From positions 434,001 to 498,000 of the forward strand of contig CALJGV010000010.1 of the NCBI GenBank assembly GCA_938075305.1: DNA of 64,000 nucleotides, read 5' to 3'. This DNA comes from an uncultured bacterium (lineage in GTDB: Bacteria; Planctomycetota; UBA1135; GCA-002686595). The position numbers were made by a program, and so were the translations under genes. Shown here one piece after another: positions 8,362 through 15,963 of this stretch. How positions within the stretch are numbered: position 1 is the stretch's first letter; the number at the start of each line of letters is the position of its first letter. The notes beneath the pieces are model-generated. The model saw nothing but the letters and a program-made list of their open reading frames with translations. It searched no databases and was not told where the DNA came from.

Positions 8362-10587
8362 GTGAGCGACCAACACCAACCCGAGCTGGCGCCCCCCTCG
8401 GCGCTCGAACTCCTCCGAGAGAGGGTGGTGCCCGTCGTCGTGGCCTTCTCGCTCGTCGGCCTCGTGGACGGGGCGGTCCGGGTGCTCGGGGTGGACCCGG
8501 GGCTGTTCCTGCTCCAGGTCCAGCACTTCGGCTTCCTGGAGGCCCTGGGCATGGGGGCCCCGGCGTGGGGCGAGGTCCCCCTTCGCCTCCTGTCCCTCTG
8601 CCAGGCCGTCTTCCACTACGGGGTCGCCGGTGTCCTGGTAGGGCTCCTCGTCGGCGCTTGGACCGCGGGCCTCCGACCTCTCCTGGGGCTCCCCCCGGTC
8701 GAGGGCGCCTTGGTCACGCGGCGCACCCTTTCGCTCGTTCTCGGTGGCTGGCTCGCGGTGGCGCTCTACTGGTGGACGCGGTCGGTCGTCTACTCGGGGC
8801 TCCCCGCGACCGACCCCCGGCGCCTCGTCGCCGCCGGGGTGATCCTCGTGCTCGGCCTGGTGCTCGGCGCCGGGCTCGTGCGCTTCACCCCGCTGGCCCG
8901 CCTGCGCCGGATGCGGCTGCTGCTGGCCCTGATGGCGGCGGTGGGCGCTGGGTGGGGCGCCGTCCACTGGGGCAGGGCCGAGGACCGCGGCCGGATCCAG
9001 GGGGCCAACGAGGGGGTGCCCAACGTGCTGCTCGTCGTGGTGGACGCGCTGCGCCAGGACACGCTCGGTCCCTACGGCGACGACGAGGTGCACACCCCGA
9101 GCTTCGATCGGCTCGCGGCGGAAGGTGTGACGTTCACGGACGCGCGCACCCAGGCGCCCTTCACCTGGCCGAGCTTCGGCTCTTTCCTGACCGGCAAGGT
9201 CCCTCGCCGCCACGGCCTCATCCGCATGGAGCCCGGGCTGCGGATGCCCGTCAACGCCACGCTCCCCACCCTCCTCAAGCAGGCGGTCACCTCCGATGGC
9301 CAGCAGTTGGAGGAGGACGATTGGGTCACGGGAGCGTTCATGACCGGCACCCTCTCCCACGGCTCCGGCCTGCTCGGTGGCTTCGACGCTTACCTCGAGG
9401 CGCTGGTGGGCCACGAGCTGGTGGACGTGCACGATGACTGGAGCGAGTTCCGCTCGGGGCTCCTCCCTTGGCTGGTCTTCAACAAGCTGAGCCAGAAGGC
9501 GGACCGGTACCTGGTGACCTCCACCGCGGAGAGCTGGCTGCGCGAGCACGCGGACCGTCGCTTCATGGCGATGGTGCACCTGTACTCGACGCACACGCCC
9601 TACGACCCGGCGCCCGAGTTCCGGGAGCGTCACTTGGACCCCTCCTACGACGGCCCGATCTCGGCTTTCTACGCCGCGCAGCGCGAGGCGATCGAGGACG
9701 GGAAGTACACCTTGACCGAGGCGGACGAGCTCCGCATCCGCCGCCTGTACCTCGCCGGCGTGGAGCAGGCCGACCGGATGATCGGTCGCCTCTTGGAGAC
9801 CCTGGAGGCCACGGGCACCCTGGACGACACCGTGGTGATCGTCACCTCGGACCACGGTGAGTCCCTGGGGGAGCACGGGCTGTGGGAACACAACTGGATG
9901 TACGAGGACAACCTGCGGGTGCCGCTCCTCATGCGCTATCCGGCGGGCCTGCCGCGCGGGGTCCGCGTGGAGGGGCTCGTGGACACCATCGACCTGTTGC
10001 CCACGGTCTTCGAGCTCGCGGGGCTGGAGCCGCCGGAGCACGCGGACGAGGCGGAGCTGGCGCTCGGCCTCGACCGCTCCACAGGCCCCCCGTACACGCA
10101 GCCGAACGACGGCGAGGCGGTCGACATGGACGCCCTTCTCCGGAGCAGACGCCTCTGGGATGCCATCGACGGACGGTCTCTCGTGGCCCTGACGCGAGGG
10201 ACGGGGGAGCCGCCCCGGCCGGTCGCCTTCGCGGAGAACGGACGCTACATGTCCGCGCAGGACGACCGTTGGAAGCTCATCGTGCGCCGGGAGCTGGTGC
10301 GGGACACCCGGGTCGAGGACCTGCTGGAGACAGAGGAGCGGCCGCGCCTGTTCGACCTCGAACAGGACCCCCTCGAGCTCCAGGGGCGCTTCGACGCCCA
10401 GGACCCCGAGGCCATGGCGGCGGCAGGTGCGCTCTTCAAGGCCCTCCGCGAGCACAGCGCGCGGCTCCCGATCCGGGAGAGCCAGGTGGTCCGGGGCAAG
10501 CGGGACCTGCGCGCCGAGGGGCTCTTCAAGAGCCTCGGATACGGCGGCGGCGTGGGCGCGGACGGTGGAGGCGAGCAGGATGAGTGA
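8362..10587 (+). CDS. Membrane-anchored sulfatase-fold enzyme (possible phosphotransferase)
   Basis: A 741-residue protein in two parts. Residues 22-203 hold about five hydrophobic segments (near 22-40, 77-104, 122-145, 156-174 and 185-203). The rest is a sulfatase-superfamily domain facing outside. The metal-binding Asp228 lies in LVVVDALRQDTLGPYG, the nucleophile loop is FTWPSFGSFLTG with Thr268, and a second metal site is TSDHGESLGEHG near 495. An N-terminal membrane bundle joined to this domain is the layout of LtaS, OpgB and EptA-type phosphoglycerol or phosphoethanolamine transferases, which also use Thr. Transfer of a phospho-group onto the operon's glycan is therefore a fair inference, but sulfatase activity is not excluded. 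Starts at a GTG 54 bp after the toroid gene and overlaps the next gene by 8 bp. Confidence 0.85.
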   Translation: MSDQHQPELAPPSALELLRERVVPVVVAFSLVGLVDGAVRVLGVDPGLFLLQVQHFGFLEALGMGAPAWGEVPLRLLSLCQAVFHYGVAGVLVGLLVGAWTAGLRPLLGLPPVEGALVTRRTLSLVLGGWLAVALYWWTRSVVYSGLPATDPRRLVAAGVILVLGLVLGAGLVRFTPLARLRRMRLLLALMAAVGAGWGAVHWGRAEDRGRIQGANEGVPNVLLVVVDALRQDTLGPYGDDEVHTPSFDRLAAEGVTFTDARTQAPFTWPSFGSFLTGKVPRRHGLIRMEPGLRMPVNATLPTLLKQAVTSDGQQLEEDDWVTGAFMTGTLSHGSGLLGGFDAYLEALVGHELVDVHDDWSEFRSGLLPWLVFNKLSQKADRYLVTSTAESWLREHADRRFMAMVHLYSTHTPYDPAPEFRERHLDPSYDGPISAFYAAQREAIEDGKYTLTEADELRIRRLYLAGVEQADRMIGRLLETLEATGTLDDTVVIVTSDHGESLGEHGLWEHNWMYEDNLRVPLLMRYPAGLPRGVRVEGLVDTIDLLPTVFELAGLEPPEHADEAELALGLDRSTGPPYTQPNDGEAVDMDALLRSRRLWDAIDGRSLVALTRGTGEPPRPVAFAENGRYMSAQDDRWKLIVRRELVRDTRVEDLLETEERPRLFDLEQDPLELQGRFDAQDPEAMAAAGALFKALREHSARLPIRESQVVRGKRDLRAEGLFKSLGYGGGVGADGGGEQDE

Positions 10588-11806
10588 TCCTGTCCCTTCC
10601 GAGCCGCCGCTGATCCTCGCGGCGAACGCGCGCATGCCCTCGGCGCGGGCGCAGTCCGTGCAGCTCTGTCGGGCCGCCCAGGCGTTCCAGGGGGCGGGCG
10701 TGGACACCGTGGTGCTCCACGCGGCGAGGCGCGACACGCCCAACGTCCGTCCGGAAGACGTCTGGGCGCAGCTCACCACCCTGCCCACCGCCTCGACCTC
10801 GGAGGGGGACGCGATCGCGCCGCGGCGTGGGTGGCCCGGGCTGATGGCGGCGAGCTGCGTGGACTGGATCGACCTGGTGCCCAGGCCCCTTCAGTTCCTG
10901 CCCGCCCGTCTCCAGGAGTGGAGCTTTGGCCGATCTGCGGCTCGGATCATCAAGAGGAGGTTCCAGGGCGCGCGGGTGCTCGCCCGGGACCTTGAGATTG
11001 CGATTCACCTCCTGGGCCGCCCTGGCGTCGCGCTGGAGATCCACCGCGTCCCGGGCGGGCGGACGCGCCGCCGTTGGCTGCGACGGTGCGTGGATCGCGG
11101 GATGCCCGTGGTGGCCATCAGCGGCGGGGTGCGCGACGACCTCGAGGCGCTCGGCGTGGCACCTGACCGGATCACCGTCGAGCACGACGCCCACGATCCC
11201 GCCCTTGTGGACGCGCTCCCGGAGCGTGGCGCCGCCCGCGAGGCCCTCGGGCTGGACCTCGACGCGGGCGTGGTGCTCTACGCGGGCGGGCTCCTGCGAT
11301 GGAAGGGCGTCGACGTGCTCTTGGACGCTGCGCGCAAGGACCTGCTCGATGGCGCCACCGTCCTGATCGTGGGGGGAATGGAGGCGGACATCGCCGCGCT
11401 CCGGAAGCGGGCCTCCGGGCTTGCGAGCGTGCGAATCCTCGGGCACCGCCCCGCCCACGAGATCCCGCTCTTCCTCGCGGCGGCGGACGTCGGCGTGGTC
11501 CCGAACCGTCGGACCCCCAGGATCAGCTCCCACCACACGTCGCCGCTCAAGGTCTTCGAGGCCATGGCCGCGGGGCTTCCCCTGGTGGTGAGCGACCTGC
11601 CGAGTCTCCGGAACGTGCTCCGCCCCGACGAGGCGGTGTTCGTGGAGCCCGAGTCGCCCGAGGCGCTCGGGCGCGGGATCGCGGGCCTGCTCGCGGACGC
11701 GGATCATCGCCGGAACATCGCCGCACGGGCCCGCGAGGCGGTGGAGGCCAACACCTGGGGCGCCCGGGCGCGGCGGATCCTCACCTTCATGGAGCAGCAC
11801 GCGTGA
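10580..11806 (+). CDS. GT4-family glycosyltransferase
   Basis: A 408-residue GT-B enzyme. The ATG at 10580 lies 8 bp inside the preceding gene; an open frame extends further upstream but is only a shadow of that gene. The N-terminus (LILAANARMPSARAQSVQLCRAA) resembles GT4 proteins that begin with a promoter-loop Arg/Ser/Gln pattern. The donor domain shows VVLYAGGLLRWKGVDVLLDA and the motif SPLKVFEAMAAGLPLV near residue 320. It overlaps the next gene by 4 bp. Acceptor and donor are unknown. Confidence 0.86.
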   Translation: MSDPVPSEPPLILAANARMPSARAQSVQLCRAAQAFQGAGVDTVVLHAARRDTPNVRPEDVWAQLTTLPTASTSEGDAIAPRRGWPGLMAASCVDWIDLVPRPLQFLPARLQEWSFGRSAARIIKRRFQGARVLARDLEIAIHLLGRPGVALEIHRVPGGRTRRRWLRRCVDRGMPVVAISGGVRDDLEALGVAPDRITVEHDAHDPALVDALPERGAAREALGLDLDAGVVLYAGGLLRWKGVDVLLDAARKDLLDGATVLIVGGMEADIAALRKRASGLASVRILGHRPAHEIPLFLAAADVGVVPNRRTPRISSHHTSPLKVFEAMAAGLPLVVSDLPSLRNVLRPDEAVFVEPESPEALGRGIAGLLADADHRRNIAARAREAVEANTWGARARRILTFMEQHA

Positions 11807-12978
11807 AGGTCCTCTTCCTCACAGACTCCCTCTCGGAGCTCGATGGCGTGGGCCGGTACTCGGTCCGTCTCATCGAGGCTCTGGAGCGCCAGCGGCCAGG
11901 GCTCGAGGTGCAGGTACTCCTCGCGCGCAAGCACCGCCCGACCTCGCCGGAGGTCCCGGATCACTGGCAGGTCGACGTGGCCCTGCCGCCGGACTACTTC
12001 TTCTACATGACCCCCGCGCGCTTCCTGGTCTCGAGGGTCCTCTCCACGTGGCGGACCGTCCGCGCGGCGCGGAAGGCGGACCTGGTGCACGCGATCAAGG
12101 ACTTCCCCCACAGCCTCGTGGCGGTGGACGCGGCGCGGCTCGCCGGCAAGCCCTGCGTGGCCACGGGCCACGGGACGTACACGATCCAGCCGGTCCTCGA
12201 CGGCCGGCATCGCGCGCGCGCCCTCTCGGCGTATCGCCGGTTCGCGGCGCTGATCTCCGTCTCTCGCTACACGCGCAAGCGGCTCCTCGGGATCGTCTCG
12301 CCAGAGGTCCTGCCCCCTGATCGGGTGCACGTCATTCCCAACGCCGTGGACGCCGAGAGCTTCGTGGAGCCCCGGGAGGTTGGGGAGCAGCCGTGGCACG
12401 GTCGGCGGTTCACCCTGGGGATCGGAGAGCTCAAGGAACGCAAGGGGCACCACCTCGCGTTGGAGGCCTGGATACGCGTGGCCCGCGAGCAGAGGAGCTT
12501 GCACCACTTCATCGTCGGCAACCGCGCGGGCGACCCCTACGAGGAGCGGCTCCTCGCCATGGCGCGGGACGCAGGCCTCGCCGACCGGGTCCACCTGGTG
12601 GGCAACGTCAGCGAGGACGAGAAGATCGACCTCCTGCAGCGGGCGGAGGTCTTCTTGCACACTCCCGTCACCGCGGCGGACGGCGGCTTCGAGGGGTTCG
12701 GGATCGTCTACCTTGAGGCCGCAGCGGCCGGGACGGTGGCCATCGGGACCCTCGACTCTGGGGCGGAGGACGCCATCGTGGACGGCGAGTCGGGGCGCCT
12801 CGTGGCGCAGAATGTGGACGCGGTCGAGGGAGCCCTGCGGGAGGTACTCGACGACGACGCGCTCAGGGCGAAGCTCGCCGGCGGCGCCCGCTCCCACGCC
12901 GAGGCCTCCTCTTGGGATGAGAACGCCCGGCGGGTGCTCGAGATCTATGACGGGGTTCGGGGGACCAACGCGCCGTGA
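11803..12978 (+). CDS. GT4-family glycosyltransferase
   Basis: A 391-residue GT4 enzyme. The GTG at 11803 overlaps the previous stop; the open frame that reaches back to 11299 is a shadow of the upstream gene. The N-terminal FLTDSLSELDGVGRYSVRLI is the glycine-rich loop seen in GT4 mannosyl- and rhamnosyltransferases. GHGTYTIQPV follows. The donor domain has GIGELKERKGHHLALEA and EGFGIVYLEAAAAG near residue 296, with both Glu residues intact. It overlaps the next gene by 4 bp. Confidence 0.88.
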   Translation: MKVLFLTDSLSELDGVGRYSVRLIEALERQRPGLEVQVLLARKHRPTSPEVPDHWQVDVALPPDYFFYMTPARFLVSRVLSTWRTVRAARKADLVHAIKDFPHSLVAVDAARLAGKPCVATGHGTYTIQPVLDGRHRARALSAYRRFAALISVSRYTRKRLLGIVSPEVLPPDRVHVIPNAVDAESFVEPREVGEQPWHGRRFTLGIGELKERKGHHLALEAWIRVAREQRSLHHFIVGNRAGDPYEERLLAMARDAGLADRVHLVGNVSEDEKIDLLQRAEVFLHTPVTAADGGFEGFGIVYLEAAAAGTVAIGTLDSGAEDAIVDGESGRLVAQNVDAVEGALREVLDDDALRAKLAGGARSHAEASSWDENARRVLEIYDGVRGTNAP

Positions 12979-14225
12979 ACGTCCTCTTCTTCTGTGAGAT
13001 CGCCGACCCCGGCGTGGGATCCAGCGTGCGGCAGATGTACGGCCTTGCCCGGGAGCTTCGGGCGCGGGGCCACAAGACGGCGGTGGTGGCCACGGTCCGT
13101 GAGGCCGCGGAGGCGACGCCGACGGTGATCGAGGGCATGACGGTCTTCCGGCTGCACTCGGACTACCCGCTGCGCTGGAGGGGGTGGGTGTCCCTCCGCA
13201 ATCGCGCCATCGAGCGGCCCCTGGCCGCCGTGCTGGGGGAGTTCCGGCCGGACGTGGTTCACGCCCACCTGGTGCACACCCACCTGGGATACCACTCGTT
13301 GACCATGGCGAAGCAGGCGGGGGCCCGGGTGGTCTTCACCTCCCACGACGCCATGACGTTCTGCTATCAGAAGCTCACCTGCTTCCACGGTGGCGAGGCT
13401 CACGGCGGAGAGCTGGACGACGTGGTGGCCCGGGCGAGCAAGTGCATCCCGTGTCAGCGCTTTCGCTTCCGCCCAGGCCGCAACCGGCGCATCAGAGAGG
13501 TGCTGGAGCGGGACGTGGACAGGGTGACGGTGGTGTCCGATGAGCTGGGGCGAGTGATGCGGGCCAACGGACTCCCCGTTCACCGGACCGTGCACAACGC
13601 CCTGGAGCTCGGCGAGTCCCCCGCGCCGGCGGCGGTGGAGGCCTTCCGTGACCGTCACGGGCTCACCGGGTGCCAGGTGCTGGCCATCGGCGGACGACTC
13701 CACGAACAGAAGGGCGTCGGCAAGCTGCTGGAGATGCTGGCGCTCCTGCGCCCGGAGTTCCCCGGGGTGCGGCTCATCGTGATGGGCCGCCGGGAGACCT
13801 ACGACGGCGAGTTCCGTCCCCAGGCGGCGCGCCTTGGGGTCGAGGACCTGGTGGTGCCCACGGGCTGGCTCGGCCCCGATGAGCTGCCGCTGGCCTACGC
13901 CGCCGCGGACGTCTTCGTGACGCCGTCCCTTTGCTTCGACACCTTCGGGATCGTGAACCTCGAGGCCATGGAGCAGCGCCGGCCGGTGGTCGCCACGCGC
14001 TTCGGTGGCTCCATGGAGGTCGTGGAGGACGGGGTCTCGGGCTTCATCGAAAACCCATTTGATGTCGTGGCCTACGCCGAGCGCATCGCGACCCTCCTCC
14101 GGGACGAGGGCCTCCGGGCTCAAATGGGGGAGGCGGGGCGCGCGGCGCTCGTGGAGCGCTTCTCCATGGGGCGGCTCGCTGACGACTTCCTGGGCGAATA
14201 CACGGCAGGGGCACCGCCCCGGTGA
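12975..14225 (+). CDS. GT4-family glycosyltransferase with four-cysteine insert
   Basis: A 416-residue GT-B enzyme and the last gene of the operon. The N-terminus reads GVGSSVRQMYGLARELRARG, followed by PDVVHAHLVHTHLGYHS. After FTSHD come Cys130, Cys136, Cys157 and Cys160, in the pattern C-x5-C-x20-C-x2-C and embedded in a basic stretch. That could bind a metal and recurs in part of the GT4 family. The donor domain carries GGRLHEQKGVGKLLEML and FGIVNLEAMEQRRPVVAT near 323. A GTG start overlaps the previous stop. A 12-nt palindrome (14222-14233) spans the stop codon. Confidence 0.88.
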   Translation: MNVLFFCEIADPGVGSSVRQMYGLARELRARGHKTAVVATVREAAEATPTVIEGMTVFRLHSDYPLRWRGWVSLRNRAIERPLAAVLGEFRPDVVHAHLVHTHLGYHSLTMAKQAGARVVFTSHDAMTFCYQKLTCFHGGEAHGGELDDVVARASKCIPCQRFRFRPGRNRRIREVLERDVDRVTVVSDELGRVMRANGLPVHRTVHNALELGESPAPAAVEAFRDRHGLTGCQVLAIGGRLHEQKGVGKLLEMLALLRPEFPGVRLIVMGRRETYDGEFRPQAARLGVEDLVVPTGWLGPDELPLAYAAADVFVTPSLCFDTFGIVNLEAMEQRRPVVATRFGGSMEVVEDGVSGFIENPFDVVAYAERIATLLRDEGLRAQMGEAGRAALVERFSMGRLADDFLGEYTAGAPPR

Positions 14226-14324
14226 CGCGTCACGCCGTCGCAGGGTAGGCCCCGCGTGCATCAACCTGGGAACTCATCGCTCCTGGGGCGCGATTAAGCC
14301 GATACTCAGTACGAGGTCCAACGG

Positions 14325-14354
14325 TCGACGGCTCTCCTCGGAGCGTCGTAGACT
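14325..14354 (+). promoter_or_regulatory. Possible promoter of the radical SAM gene
   Basis: TCGACG (14325-14330) and TAGACT (14349-14354) are separated by 18 bp in the AT-richest part of this intergenic stretch. A small perfect hairpin follows (7-bp stem 14359-14365 with 14372-14378), about 65 nt before the ATG. The -10 resembles those of the two tRNA promoters in this window. The call is by eye. Confidence 0.35.
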
Positions 14355-14443
14355 TTGTTTGCAGCTTCTGGGCTGCAATTCAGGCTCTCCCGGCCTCCAG
14401 GATATTCCTTATCGCCCGCGCCACCCCGCAGGGGTCGCCCACG

Positions 14444-15850
14444 ATGCAGAAGACACTTCTCACCTACGTCAAGCCGCACGTCCAAGAGGATCCGCTCTCC
14501 ATGATCCTTGGCATCGGCTACCTCGGCGCTCAGATGGAGCGCGAGGGACTCCCGATCGCGCTCCATGACGAGCGCATCGGCACCGACCAGGAGATGAAGG
14601 CGGCGATCGATGCCAACGACATCATCGGCTTCAGCGCGCTCACCCCGAACATCCGCCGCGCGATCGCCTGGGCCAAGTACGCCAAGGAGCAGGGCAAGAC
14701 CACCATCATGGGCGGTCCGCACGCCTCGGTGGACCAGGGCGTGTTCCTCGACAGCGGCCACTTCGACTACGTCCTCAAGGGCGAGGCGGAGCACACGCTC
14801 CCGCAGCTGATCCGCGGGATCGAAGGCAACGACGACAAGGCCCTCCAGGACGTGGCGGGCCTCGCCTCCATGCGCGAGGGCGAGCTGTGGGTGGACAACC
14901 CCGCGCCGCCGCTGATCAAGAAGCTCGACGAGCTCCCGATTCCCGCCCGGCACCTCCTGCCGATGGAGTCGTACTTCAAGAACAACCCCGAGCACCTCTG
15001 CTACATCTTCACCACGCGGGGATGCCCCTTCAAATGCATCTTCTGCCAGAAGGAGCTCACGGGTCGCGGCTTCCGGGTTCGCTCGACCGAGGCGATCGTC
15101 GACGAGCTCGAGCACATCATCAAGACCTACGACCCGGGCGTGATCCTCTTCGTCGATGAGATCCTCACGCTCAGGAAGAAGCGCATCCACGAGATGTGCG
15201 ACGAGATCATCCGCCGCGGGCTGAAGTTCGAGTGGGTGGCCAACACTCGCGCCGACTGCGTGGACTACCCGCTGCTCAAGCACATGCACCGCGCGGGCTG
15301 CCGACGGATCTACTACGGCTGGGAGTCCGGCTCCCAGCGGATGCTGGACGTGCTCAAGAAGGACCTCACCCCCGAGGTGATCGTCAACGCCGCCAAGATG
15401 ACCCGCCGCGCGGGCATCTGGGCCAAGGTCTACCTGATCGTCGGGTCGCCGGGCGAGACGCCGCAGGACGTGGCGGAGACCGAGAAGGTCCTCCGGCTCG
15501 CGGGCCCTGACCTGATCCGGATCTCGGTCTTCAACCCGCTCATCGGCACGGAGTCCTGGGACAACTATCAGGCGTCCATCGACATCTCCGACCTCTCGGA
15601 GAACTACGTGTCGTCCAACCGCTCGGGCTACAAGCACGAGCACTTCAGCCAGATCGAGCTGGAGGAGCTGCGCAAGCGCATGGTCCGCTCGTACGAGCAG
15701 TGGTACTACTCCATGCCCCAGCGCTTGCGCCGGGTCTACGAGCGAGCGCTCTACTACATCGAGAACCCCCAGCACGGGCGCAAGCGCATCGGTCGCGCGG
15801 TCGGCCTCGTGCCGGCACCCCAGCGTCACGTCGTGACGAGCCACCACTAG
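14444..15850 (+). CDS. B12-binding-like radical SAM protein
   Basis: A 468-residue radical SAM enzyme of the BchE/HpnJ type. Residues 1-130 form a Rossmann-like domain resembling the cobalamin-binding fold, with IIGFSALTPNI and MGGPHAS. It lacks the DxHxxG motif that ligates cobalt, so B12 may be bound base-off without His, or not at all. The iron-sulfur motif is TRGCPFKCIFC (Cys194, Cys198, Cys201). Further family landmarks are ILFVDEILT and GWESGSQRMLDVLKKD. The reaction is unknown; relatives methylate, cyclise or couple lipids and natural products. It stands alone 218 bp after the glycan operon and ends at a shared terminator with ftcD. Confidence 0.85.
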   Translation: MQKTLLTYVKPHVQEDPLSMILGIGYLGAQMEREGLPIALHDERIGTDQEMKAAIDANDIIGFSALTPNIRRAIAWAKYAKEQGKTTIMGGPHASVDQGVFLDSGHFDYVLKGEAEHTLPQLIRGIEGNDDKALQDVAGLASMREGELWVDNPAPPLIKKLDELPIPARHLLPMESYFKNNPEHLCYIFTTRGCPFKCIFCQKELTGRGFRVRSTEAIVDELEHIIKTYDPGVILFVDEILTLRKKRIHEMCDEIIRRGLKFEWVANTRADCVDYPLLKHMHRAGCRRIYYGWESGSQRMLDVLKKDLTPEVIVNAAKMTRRAGIWAKVYLIVGSPGETPQDVAETEKVLRLAGPDLIRISVFNPLIGTESWDNYQASIDISDLSENYVSSNRSGYKHEHFSQIELEELRKRMVRSYEQWYYSMPQRLRRVYERALYYIENPQHGRKRIGRAVGLVPAPQRHVVTSHH

Positions 15851-15889
15851 GGTGGCCAGCGGGCCGCGTGCGGCCCGAGGTTGGAACGA

Positions 15890-15925
15890 ACGGGCGGCCC
15901 CGCAGCGCACTGCGGGGCCGCCCGT
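15890..15925. terminator. Bidirectional intrinsic-type terminator
   Basis: A perfect 16-bp GC-rich stem (15890-15905 pairs with 15910-15925) with a 4-nt CGCA loop lies between the convergent radical SAM and ftcD genes. There is no long T-run on the plus side. On the minus side the stem is followed by a T-containing TTCGTTCC. It is well placed to stop transcription from both directions. Confidence 0.75.
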
Positions 15926-15963
15926 CTCGTGGGGGCTGCGGGCGGATGGACCGCGACAGGGGC

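Noticed and set aside
8311-10788. 825-residue open frame on the minus strand
   Set aside because: Antisense to the membrane sulfatase-fold gene, with His/Arg/Gly/Glu shadow composition.
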